A stretch of 64,000 bases of DNA from Serpentinicella alkaliphila (GTDB lineage Bacteria > Bacillota > Clostridia > Peptostreptococcales > Natronincolaceae), in contig NZ_CP058648.1 in assembly GCF_018141405.1 (NCBI RefSeq), positions 1,565,001 through 1,629,000 on the forward strand, given 5' to 3'. Of the stretch, positions 36,458-43,708 are shown piece by piece. A program made the translations under genes and the position numbers. The notes under the pieces were generated by a model. That model did not search any database. It was given only the letters and a program-made list of their open reading frames with translations, and was not told the origin of the DNA. Within the stretch, counting starts at the first letter, position 1; every line of letters starts with the position of its first letter.

Positions 36458-38095
36458 ATGAGAAAGAATAAATCAATTATCAAATCTATGTTAGCAGTAA
36501 TTATGACTTTAATTCTAACATTTGGTAGTACACTAAGCGTATTGGCTGCTAGTCCAACTTTGATCATTAGAAAAAATTGGAGTTGGCAGGAAGGAACATT
36601 CAAAATAAATGGTGTACCACAGGAAGGAATATATGAAATGTTCTCTGGAGAAACTTCGCCAGGCAATTTTAATGCTCCTTTCGGTAAAACAGTAATTGGG
36701 ACAGTGTATATGCAAAATACTACAAGTCAACAGTTTGATTGGTCTTTAATCTCAGGACCCCCAATTTCTAGAATTTGGGTGAAGGGTGGACCTAACGCTC
36801 TAGAATATGATTATGGAAGTGGAGCAACTAGTGGGTTTGGGCTAGTAGCACCAGACAACAAAGATATAAGTCATGTTGTTTTCTTCTTTGGGCAAACACC
36901 GGTAGATGACGATGATGATGATTCTCCTGCAATTATTTTTGTAGAAAACTCGGAAGGGCAACTGGTATCCATCTACACTATTTCGGGCTTCAAGTTTGAA
37001 GAAATAACTGGTGAAACAAATAAACCTTTGGAGGATTGGAAAATCATACTCACAGGACCTGGAGAAATAAAACACGAAACTCAGACAAATGAAGACGGCA
37101 AATATCAATTCACTTTGAATAATGCTCCAACGGGAACTTACATTGTAACAGAAGAAATCCCTAGTGGATGGCAGAATATAACTGAATTATCTCAAACTAT
37201 TAATTTAGGATCTGGACTCTATACTATACCTTACGAAAAAGGAACACTACAGCTGGGGTTAGATCAAAATATGACAAGTATATTTACTGAAACATTTGTA
37301 GCTGAAGGTAGAATAGGAGATCTTGGTGGAAACGCAACCCATGAAATTAATATTCATACGCCAAATCAAGGCTCTGTTCAGTCACAAGGAAACTTTAGCT
37401 GGGCAAATGGTGGAGAAAAAGTACCTTTCGAATTAAGATACGATAATGGTCTAGTTAGTTTTACGGTAGGTAACGCAGGTACCTTGACCTACAGTACAGG
37501 CGAATCAGTTAAAGATATTGTCATACGGACAAGAGCCACGAAACCTGATTCTGGAATAAAAATCTCAGATATTGTATTAAACGGAGAAAGCATTTCTGAG
37601 ACATCTGTAGCTATTGGAAACGGAGTGGGTGTCGGAAATCTATGGATTAGAGGATATAATTTGGATAATGGATTTATATTAACTGGAAACTCCCAAATGT
37701 ACTGGGACGCAAACTCAATTCCGACTAATTCACAACTTGCATTCCAAATAAAAGTAGGAGAGGCAGAACGAGTAAATGAATCCTATCAAATTGATTTTGT
37801 TAATAAACGGCTACAAGTGGTTGATCCTCCGGTAGTTGATCCTCCGGTAGTTGATCCTCCGGTAGTTGATCCTCTTGATCCAATAATAGATTTATTAGAT
37901 GAAGAAATCCCATTAGCAATAGTAGACTTTGATATAGATGGTGATGACGAGGAAGAATTGATTCTTTTAGATGAAGAAATTCCTCTTGGAATAGTTACAT
38001 TACCAAAAACAGGGGAAATAAATCCATTAGAGTTTGTGATTTTCGGATTACTACTTGCAGTAGTTGGATTTAAATTAAGAAAAGAATCGATCTAA
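36458..38095 (+). CDS. Sortase-anchored surface adhesin with Cna-B domain (LPKTG)
   Basis: 545 aa. Signal peptide at 1-30 (cleavage around VLA-AS), an N-terminal beta-rich domain (about 32-155) resembling the ISHVVFFFG module of clostridial surface proteins, an acidic DDDDDDS linker, a SpaA/Cna-B domain (about 176-265: LEDWKIILTGPGE, NEDGKYQFTL, GTYIVTEEIPSGW), another beta domain (about 280-430), a VVDPP repeat, two copies of LDEEIPL flanking an acidic stretch, then the sorting signal LPKTG at 515-519 with a hydrophobic helix and RKESI tail. It would be covalently fixed to peptidoglycan. The sortase gene follows at 65 bp. The leader carries three c-di-GMP aptamers, so expression should follow c-di-GMP. 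The start ATG 36458 is 8 nt after GGAG; ATG 36454 is out of frame. Confidence 0.9.
   Translation: MRKNKSIIKSMLAVIMTLILTFGSTLSVLAASPTLIIRKNWSWQEGTFKINGVPQEGIYEMFSGETSPGNFNAPFGKTVIGTVYMQNTTSQQFDWSLISGPPISRIWVKGGPNALEYDYGSGATSGFGLVAPDNKDISHVVFFFGQTPVDDDDDDSPAIIFVENSEGQLVSIYTISGFKFEEITGETNKPLEDWKIILTGPGEIKHETQTNEDGKYQFTLNNAPTGTYIVTEEIPSGWQNITELSQTINLGSGLYTIPYEKGTLQLGLDQNMTSIFTETFVAEGRIGDLGGNATHEINIHTPNQGSVQSQGNFSWANGGEKVPFELRYDNGLVSFTVGNAGTLTYSTGESVKDIVIRTRATKPDSGIKISDIVLNGESISETSVAIGNGVGVGNLWIRGYNLDNGFILTGNSQMYWDANSIPTNSQLAFQIKVGEAERVNESYQIDFVNKRLQVVDPPVVDPPVVDPPVVDPLDPIIDLLDEEIPLAIVDFDIDGDDEEELILLDEEIPLGIVTLPKTGEINPLEFVIFGLLLAVVGFKLRKESI
37821..37873 (+). repeat. 15-bp tandem repeat coding VVDPP
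   Basis: TTGATCCTCCGGTAG is repeated three times without change (37821-37865) with a partial fourth copy. It encodes a proline-rich stalk just before the cell-wall anchor and is a likely site of length variation. Confidence 0.9.
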
Positions 38096-38160
38096 TTTAG
38101 TTATTTAATCAACTTCATAGAGGGGAGAAATACCCCTCTATTTTTATATGGGGGATCGTT

Positions 38161-38787
38161 ATGAAGAAAATGAGTTATATTTTTATTACTATAGGAATCT
38201 TAACAATGTTATATCCTTTTTTTAATAATTTCTACCAATCATATTGGCAACAGAATCTTCTAAATCAAGTAGATATTGCAGAGTCTGTAATAGAGGATTA
38301 TCAGTTGTTAAATGAATTTTTCTATGAAGAGTTAGATTATTTTGAAGAACAAGAAGTTGATACTATTGAAAGAATGGAAGAAGTTGTAAATAATAGTAGC
38401 AATTTGCTTGGAACTATAGAAATTGCTAAAATTAATCTTAGATTACCTATTTTACTTGGTACAAGCAGTAGTAATTTAAGAAAAGCTGCAGGTCATTTAA
38501 GTGGAACAAATTTTCCGGGAGAAATAGGTAATAGTGTCATTGCAGCTCACAGGGGACGTAAATACGGGGTGTTGTTTAATAGACTAGAGGAGTTAGAAGC
38601 AGGAGATAAGATTGTTATAACTACAAAAGGTGAAAAACATGAATACACAATATATCTAAAAAAATTTGTAGAACCTACAGATTTGTCTGTGCTTAATCGT
38701 AATAGCAAAGATAGAATATTGACACTAATTACATGCGACCCTATAAATAATCCAACACATCGAATAATTATTCATGCAAAAATGTAA
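38161..38787 (+). CDS. Sortase (class D-like)
   Basis: 208 aa. One N-terminal membrane helix (about 4-22), then a sortase fold: IGTIEIAKINLRLPILLG-type opening near residue 82, catalytic His in AAHRG, catalytic Cys in TLITC, and the Arg in THRIIIHAK. The order and the lack of a lid motif (DPW/F-G) suggest class D or E rather than pilin-polymerising class C, but the HRG and LFNRLEELEAGD stretch is also class C-like. It should anchor the LPKTG adhesin encoded immediately upstream. The 3' end of the gene is duplicated beyond the IS element that follows; this copy is complete. Confidence 0.9.
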   Translation: MKKMSYIFITIGILTMLYPFFNNFYQSYWQQNLLNQVDIAESVIEDYQLLNEFFYEELDYFEEQEVDTIERMEEVVNNSSNLLGTIEIAKINLRLPILLGTSSSNLRKAAGHLSGTNFPGEIGNSVIAAHRGRKYGVLFNRLEELEAGDKIVITTKGEKHEYTIYLKKFVEPTDLSVLNRNSKDRILTLITCDPINNPTHRIIIHAKM

Positions 38788-38863
38788 AAAGCAATGTAAA
38801 AAATTTAATTATATTGTAGAAAAATATTTGATTATTTTCAAAAATATATGGTATAATTATCAT
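38552..38863 (+). repeat. Left copy of 312-bp direct repeat flanking the IS element
   Basis: Bases 38552-38863 reappear at 40812-41123 with a single difference seen (A at 38722, T at 40982). The repeat covers the last 236 bases of the sortase gene and the intergenic promoter. Confidence 0.93.
38828..38857 (+). promoter_or_regulatory. Promoter (left copy), now reading into the IS element
   Basis: TTGATT (38828-38833), 18 bp, TATAAT (38852-38857). Identical to 41088-41117, which serves the transglutaminase-like gene. Confidence 0.6.
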
Positions 38864-38895
38864 TTATCCCATCTTTGACAGTTAATAAAGAAAAA

Positions 38896-38933
38896 AAGCT
38901 TGTAACCTGTTATAAATAGTAGGTTACAAGCTT
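38896..38933 (-). terminator. Terminator of the IS1634 transposase gene
   Basis: A 13-bp perfect stem, AAGCTTGTAACCT (38896-38908) with its complement at 38921-38933; on the minus strand it is followed by a run of seven Ts. Confidence 0.85.
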
Positions 38934-38964
38934 TATATATTTGTCCAAAAAGTGCGTAATTTTT

Positions 38965-40677
38965 TTATCTTTTCGTATCTTTAAAAATATTTTTCATATG
39001 TGTGTTTTTTATTATTTGATAATCCGTTCTGAAGCCAAAAGCCTCATGAAGTGCATCTGTAAAATCTGTGCGTGTGTAAGTTGGAATATAGCCATCGCCA
39101 AGGATTTCATAAAAATTCATACCCCTTAACTCTCGTATGATTTCAGTACAGGTGAACTTGTTATCTAAGTGTTTTTCAAGATATCTATAAAGCACCATTG
39201 CCAAGAAACAAGTTGTAAAGTGTGCTTCTATACGATCATCTCTTGTTAAGTACACTGGTCTTGCCTTAAATTCACTTTTCATAATTCTAAAGCATTCTTC
39301 AATCTCCCAACGTTTATGATTAACTTTAATAATTTCAGAAGCTTCATCTTCTAAATTTGTGCATACAGCATAAAAACCATCATATGCCTCTTCTTTTGAT
39401 ATAATATCTGAATCCAGTCGATAGAGGTCCTTTTCTGCCACCTCACCATCTGATGTAACGCTTGTTTTTCCTATAAATCTTTTGTAATCGTTCTGATTAC
39501 ACTTGTTGAGTTTTGATGGATTGTTTTCTATTACCTTAACAGCACGCTCAATTTGTTTATTTCGAATTTTTCTTTGATAGTCTCTATATTTAATTGAATA
39601 AGTTACAATTAGCTTTTGTTCCAAACCATTTTCTTTAATCCATCGCTCTTTATAAAAAGTAATATCTGCAAAATTGTCTTCTTCAATATCAGAGATATCG
39701 AAAACCTTACTACTACCACTTAAACTCCATCCTTCGCTAGAAAGTGCCCATTCTTTAAGATGTTTTTTAAGTTTTTTGATTGACTGAGTGGTTATAAAAG
39801 CACGTCCACCTTGATCATTAAATTTCCTATTGTCATTTGACGCTAGTCCAGCATCTGTGCATACGACAAACTTTGAGAGTTTGAAATCATTAAGTATCTT
39901 CTGTTCTAAAGGCTTTAAAGTGAGCTGTTCATTAGTATTACCTTTAGTAATGCTAAATGCTAGTGGAATACCATCCCCATCCATAAAAAGACCCATTTGT
40001 ACGATAGGATTAGGTTTGTGTTCCTTTGAATACCCATACTGTTTTAAGCCTTGCTCTTGCTCAATCTCAAAGAAGTAATTCGTACAGTCATAATAAAGAA
40101 TTCCTGAATTACGCTTAGAAAGTTTATAACTATTATTATAAAGCTCCGATTGAATATAATCAGTTTCCTTAGAAATAACTTCAAGTGCTCTATAAATATG
40201 TTGAATATCAAAATCAGGTTTTTCTAAAAATCTAGTAGATAGGTTATAGGTGGAAAGCTTAGAACCAGGAAAGATAATCCTACCATATAAAAGTCTAGAT
40301 AGTATGGAGTCAAGATTAAAAGTGAATTTATGGCGATTGGAAATCTCTTTACAGATTTTGTGAATTCCTAGATCATGATAAATCTTTTGAAGAAATAGAT
40401 AGCCTCCATTAAAAGACTGTTGCTTATCTTTACCAATAAGTTTTGTAGGCGAGTATTGAACCATGATTGTACTATTTTCTTCTTTTTCTTTTTTATTAAG
40501 TTCATCGATATATTTCTTAGCCCATTCAATAGGGTCTTCCCCGTTTAATTTGTTAAGAAGCTCATCATATGTACCTAGTTTTTCAACAATTTTAGTAGTA
40601 CGCTTATTTTTTTCAATTATATCCTTTATCACATAAAGTGAAGTAGCATTTTTAGATTTAGAAAGTGATAATCTCAT
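38965..40677 (-). CDS. IS1634-family transposase
   Basis: 570 aa, full length and uninterrupted. A DDE transposase of the IS4 superfamily: YYDCTNYFFEIE (first Asp), VVCTDAGLASNDNRKF (second Asp) and, near the C-terminus, HKRWEIEECFRIMKSEF (Glu, Y/W-2-R/E signature). GGGGGTG precedes the ATG at 40677 on the minus strand. As the gene is intact and the flanking repeats are almost identical, the insertion is probably recent. Confidence 0.93.
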   Translation of the reverse strand: MRLSLSKSKNATSLYVIKDIIEKNKRTTKIVEKLGTYDELLNKLNGEDPIEWAKKYIDELNKKEKEENSTIMVQYSPTKLIGKDKQQSFNGGYLFLQKIYHDLGIHKICKEISNRHKFTFNLDSILSRLLYGRIIFPGSKLSTYNLSTRFLEKPDFDIQHIYRALEVISKETDYIQSELYNNSYKLSKRNSGILYYDCTNYFFEIEQEQGLKQYGYSKEHKPNPIVQMGLFMDGDGIPLAFSITKGNTNEQLTLKPLEQKILNDFKLSKFVVCTDAGLASNDNRKFNDQGGRAFITTQSIKKLKKHLKEWALSSEGWSLSGSSKVFDISDIEEDNFADITFYKERWIKENGLEQKLIVTYSIKYRDYQRKIRNKQIERAVKVIENNPSKLNKCNQNDYKRFIGKTSVTSDGEVAEKDLYRLDSDIISKEEAYDGFYAVCTNLEDEASEIIKVNHKRWEIEECFRIMKSEFKARPVYLTRDDRIEAHFTTCFLAMVLYRYLEKHLDNKFTCTEIIRELRGMNFYEILGDGYIPTYTRTDFTDALHEAFGFRTDYQIIKNTHMKNIFKDTKR

Positions 40678-40811
40678 AATAACACCCCCAGTTATCTATA
40701 TTATAACACAATACGATAAAATACGAAAGAAATATTTGAGAAAATTTACAAAAAAATAAAGCCTTTTCAAAGCTTTAGCGATTTTTTTTATTATTCAACT
40801 GTCAAAGACCC

Positions 40812-41047
40812 GGGGACGTAAATACGGGGTGTTGTTTAATAGACTAGAGGAGTTAGAAGCAGGAGATAAGATTGTTATAACTACAAAAGGTGAAAAACAT
40901 GAATACACAATATATCTAAAAAAATTTGTAGAACCTACAGATTTGTCTGTGCTTAATCGTAATAGCAAAGATAGAATATTGTCACTAATTACATGCGACC
41001 CTATAAATAATCCAACACATCGAATAATTATTCATGCAAAAATGTAA
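40812..41047 (+). pseudogene. Duplicated 3' fragment of the sortase gene
   Basis: Encodes the last 78 residues of the sortase from GRKYGVLF onward, without the catalytic His and with no start signal, so it is inert. The Thr of the catalytic TLITC motif has become Ser (SLITC) through the one base difference in the repeat. Confidence 0.9.
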
Positions 41048-41087
41048 AAAGCAATGTAAAAAATTTAATTATATTGTAGAAAAATAT

Positions 41088-41117
41088 TTGATTATTTTCA
41101 AAAATATATGGTATAAT
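41088..41117 (+). promoter_or_regulatory. Promoter of the tandem riboswitch and transglutaminase-like gene
   Basis: TTGATT (41088-41093), 18 bp, TATAAT (41112-41117). The start site would be near 41124, about 24 nt before the first aptamer. This copy was recreated by the IS target duplication. Confidence 0.65.
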
Positions 41118-41147
41118 TATCATATATAAGAAAATAATACTAAGTTG

Positions 41148-41250
41148 AACTTGTCAACGACAATAGCAAACCATTCGAAAGGATGGGACGCAAAGCTATA
41201 GGGCCTAAAGCACATAGTGCAATGGTAGCCAAGCCACCGAACGGGAAGTT
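41148..41250 (+). promoter_or_regulatory. c-di-GMP-I riboswitch, first of tandem pair
   Basis: Class I hallmarks: AGCAAACC, TTCGAAAGGA loop, GGGACGCAAAGC, AGGGCCTAA, then GGTAGCCAAGCCACCGAA. P1 pairs AACTTGTC (41148-41155) with GGGAAGTT (41243-41250), one mismatch. A TTTTTGTTATT tract follows. Confidence 0.95.
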
Positions 41251-41277
41251 TTTGTTATTATAAAATAGAATATATTT

Positions 41278-41296
41278 GGTGAAAAAGCTTTTCACC
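41278..41296 (+). promoter_or_regulatory. Anti-P1 hairpin between the tandem class I aptamers
   Basis: GGTGAAAA (41278-41285) and TTTTCACC (41289-41296) form a perfect 8-bp stem with a 3-nt loop. The right arm is the same CTTTTC that pairs with the Shine-Dalgarno in P1 of the second aptamer, so the two structures exclude each other. Confidence 0.75.
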
Positions 41297-41390
41297 GATA
41301 AAGGCAAACCACTCGAAAGGGTGGGACGCAAAGCCATAGGGCCTAACGCATTTAATGCTAAGGCAGCCGTGTTACCGAAGGAGGAGTTTT
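41282..41390 (+). promoter_or_regulatory. c-di-GMP-I riboswitch, second of tandem pair, P1 contains the Shine-Dalgarno
   Basis: Class I hallmarks: GGCAAACC, CTCGAAAGGG loop, GGGACGCAAAGCC, AGGGCCTAA, GCAGCCGTGTTACCGAA. P1 pairs AAAAA-g-CTTTTC (41282-41293) with GAGGAG-TTTTT (41381-41390 and on). GGAGGAG at 41380-41386 is the ribosome site of the gene starting at 41395. Ligand-stabilised P1 should block translation. Confidence 0.92.
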
Positions 41391-41394
41391 TATT

Positions 41395-42174
41395 ATGAAA
41401 AAAAGTATATTTATTATCGCATTACTTTTTATGCTTTCAGCAAACAGTGTTTTGGGACAAGCTGTTATAAATATTAGTAACTTAGGAAATGGTATGCTAG
41501 TTGTAAATAGTAACAGTATAGATAATAAAGACGTACGTGTTTTGGTTGAAAAGGGACAAGCTCGTTATCAATATAACATAAAAGAAAAAGAAACAAGAAT
41601 ACCACTACAAATGGGAATTGGCTCATATCAAGTAAGTGTAGTAGAGAATGTTGGCGGAAATAGATTTAAAGTTATTTCAAAAGAAACAGTAAATGTAAAT
41701 TCAATAGATGAAACAAATTTATTTCTTAGTTCAATACAGATGGTTAACTGGGATCAATCAATGAAGGCAGTACAAAAAGCTCAAGAATTAACAAAAGGAC
41801 TAAGTAACGATGAAGCAAAAGTAAAAGAAATTTATAACTATATAATAAATAATTTGGTCTATGATTTCGATAAAGTAGCTACTTTAACTTCTAATTATTT
41901 ACCAAATATAAATAAAATCTATGACGAAAACAAAGGCATTTGTTATGATTATTCATCTTTATTTGCAGGAATGTTAAGAAGTGTAGGAGTACCTACAAAA
42001 CTAGTAATGGGTTATGCTCCAAATGTGAATGAATACCATGCATGGAATGAAGTATATATTAATGGTAAGTGGGTAACAATAGACACTACTACAGATGCAG
42101 TATATAGACAAAATAATAGAAAATATGAGATGGCAAAAGATAAAAGCTTATTTAATGTAATGAAAGAATACTAA
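41395..42174 (+). CDS. Secreted transglutaminase-like (cysteine protease fold) protein
   Basis: 259 aa. Signal peptide at 1-22 (cleavage near VLG-QA), a beta-rich region to about residue 105, then a transglutaminase-like domain: catalytic Cys in NKGICYDYSSLF, His in EYHAWNEVY and Asp in WVTIDTTTD, so the triad is complete. Members of the superfamily act as peptidases or cross-linking enzymes on extracellular proteins. No anchor or SLH domain is seen, so it is likely released. Expression is controlled by two tandem class I c-di-GMP aptamers, with the second covering the ribosome site. Its neighbour is the adhesin-sortase operon. The substrate is unknown; the adhesin is an obvious candidate, by analogy with c-di-GMP-controlled surface proteolysis in C. 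difficile. Confidence 0.88.
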   Translation: MKKSIFIIALLFMLSANSVLGQAVINISNLGNGMLVVNSNSIDNKDVRVLVEKGQARYQYNIKEKETRIPLQMGIGSYQVSVVENVGGNRFKVISKETVNVNSIDETNLFLSSIQMVNWDQSMKAVQKAQELTKGLSNDEAKVKEIYNYIINNLVYDFDKVATLTSNYLPNINKIYDENKGICYDYSSLFAGMLRSVGVPTKLVMGYAPNVNEYHAWNEVYINGKWVTIDTTTDAVYRQNNRKYEMAKDKSLFNVMKEY

Positions 42175-42195
42175 AAAATAAAAGGAAAAAAGTTT

Positions 42196-42224
42196 AGCAG
42201 GTATTTTAAGATACCTGCTATTAT
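42196..42224. terminator. Bidirectional terminator between convergent genes
   Basis: AGCAGGTAT (42196-42204) / ATACCTGCT (42211-42219). On the minus strand it is followed by AAACTTTTTTCC-type sequence, serving the GerMN gene; on the plus strand by ATTATTAT. Confidence 0.75.
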
Positions 42225-42254
42225 TATGTGTATATATAATTTAGTTGATTTGTA

Positions 42255-43532
42255 TTATTGTTCAATATTGATTAAACCGGAGGCATTTAAAGGTGTATTT
42301 AAAATATTAAGTCTATCAGTGGATACATTTTCAGTTGTAAATATTACTGATTGAATTTCTGGATATGAAGTGTAACTATAAATTAAAGAATCTATCATTA
42401 AATTACTTAAGTCATTTTCGTTTTTAATAATACTAACAAAAGCATCATTAAATTTTAATTTTAAAACCCCATCTATTAAGCTATAATCTAATAATTCAAC
42501 ATCTTCTGGTATTGGTGGGTATATACGGTTACTATATAAATTGTTATTTGTAGATATTTTTAGAATTTTGAAAATATCTATTGCTGAGAAATTAGAAACT
42601 GTGCTAGTAATTGGATATAGTAGCAACCTATCAGAATCAGTTCTATAAGCTACATAAGCTTTCGGAGAATTATCCTTACTAATAGGTTTATCTATTGATA
42701 CACCATGAAAATCATCTGTAGTTATCTGCCAATTTATATAGAATTGAACAGCAGATACTTCATTTATTGATGTTAGCGAACTAATAAAGCTATCTAAGGC
42801 TATTCGTGCATTTGAAGAATATGTATTATACACTCCAATATCTTTAGGAAGATACACTCTGGCAATGTCATTATTTAGGTTTAAATTTAGAACTGTAGGT
42901 ATTGGAGATCCAGTTGGTAATCCTAAAGATTTACTTGGTCCCTTGTATAATTCGTTAACAGTAGATCTAAGAGGAATATTAGTGTATGGTACAACTCTGG
43001 TAATTGGTATTAATCTATTAAAATCATTGTCAGGGAAGTATAGGGTCAATGCAGTTCTATTTGTGGGTACAGTTTGGACTGCAGGAATATATTTAACGTT
43101 CTTGTTAAAGTTGAAATTGATTGGTATTGGATCGATTGGTGATTTAATATTAATAATATTAGGCGTAACCTCAAGTATGTAATTGCCATTTGGTAAATCA
43201 AGTCTTTCAGGTGTTAAAATAAATGAAAATTTATAAGGGTCATTACTTTTTTCTATTACTTCTAATTCAAGATTTTTTATTTCTTGATCACCTAAAAATA
43301 GTTTAAAATTTAATGGAGTATCATCGAATTCAAGAGGTAAACTATTATGACTTGATTCAAATGTAATATCCACTTCGTATTTTTCTGAGGAATGAGTAAG
43401 TAGATCAACATTATATTCTACATAATCTTCAGAAATAATATAGTTAAAAAGAAAATTTGCATAAACAGGTATTCCGGTGGCAGTAAAACAAATAATTACT
43501 ATTAAAACTAAGCTCTTTAACGTTCTTAACAT
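42255..43532 (-). CDS. Exported protein with two GerMN domains
   Basis: 425 aa. Signal peptide (about 1-25, ending PVYA-NF), an N-terminal beta-sandwich region (about 30-150), then two GerMN domains: the first about 160-275 (LTLYFPD, NELYKGP, ALDSFISSL), the second about 285-410 (LLLYPI, LIYSYTSYPEIQSVIF). GerMN domains occur in the spore-germination/cortex protein GerM and in lipoproteins of sporulating Firmicutes. No lipobox Cys is seen. GGGGGGAA lies before the ATG at 43532. It is transcribed alone and divergently from the rlmD-like gene. Confidence 0.85.
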   Translation of the reverse strand: MLRTLKSLVLIVIICFTATGIPVYANFLFNYIISEDYVEYNVDLLTHSSEKYEVDITFESSHNSLPLEFDDTPLNFKLFLGDQEIKNLELEVIEKSNDPYKFSFILTPERLDLPNGNYILEVTPNIINIKSPIDPIPINFNFNKNVKYIPAVQTVPTNRTALTLYFPDNDFNRLIPITRVVPYTNIPLRSTVNELYKGPSKSLGLPTGSPIPTVLNLNLNNDIARVYLPKDIGVYNTYSSNARIALDSFISSLTSINEVSAVQFYINWQITTDDFHGVSIDKPISKDNSPKAYVAYRTDSDRLLLYPITSTVSNFSAIDIFKILKISTNNNLYSNRIYPPIPEDVELLDYSLIDGVLKLKFNDAFVSIIKNENDLSNLMIDSLIYSYTSYPEIQSVIFTTENVSTDRLNILNTPLNASGLINIEQ

Positions 43533-43708
43533 TTTGATTCCCCCCTATATGCTTGTCCAATATCCATATTTATCTATATTATAATTTATTATACATAATT
43601 GGTAAACTATAAGCATATAACAAAAGTTAGCAAAACTAGATAAAAGTAGTGTAGAATAATATGTATAACAATTAATTCGACAAATTTAATAAAAGGAGTT
43701 TAAAGTAC

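Larger units (their letters stand above)
38864..40811 (-). mobile_element. IS1634-family insertion sequence
   Basis: A 1.95-kb insertion between two identical direct repeats. Terminal inverted repeats TCTTTGACAGTT (38872-38883) and its reverse complement (40797-40808) lie a few bases from the junctions. One intact transposase gene runs on the minus strand. The element ends in a strong terminator on the left and a T-rich hairpin on the right (40758-40789), which would stop transcription crossing from the sortase gene. IS1634 in Mycoplasma is known for unusually long target duplications, which fits the 312-bp repeat. Confidence 0.88.
40812..41123 (+). repeat. Right copy of 312-bp direct repeat
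   Basis: Same as 38552-38863 at offset 2260, ending where the two flanks diverge (CATTTA left, CATATA right). Confidence 0.93.

Noticed and set aside
38941-39129. 62-aa plus-strand ORF
   Set aside because: Shadow of the IS1634 transposase reading frame.
40812-41047. A second functional small sortase
   Set aside because: Lacks the N-terminus and catalytic His, and is part of a 312-bp duplication caused by the IS.
41140-41337. 65-aa minus-strand ORF with internal repetition
   Set aside because: The repetition (ALRPTLS / ALRPILS) is just the antisense reading of two class I aptamers.
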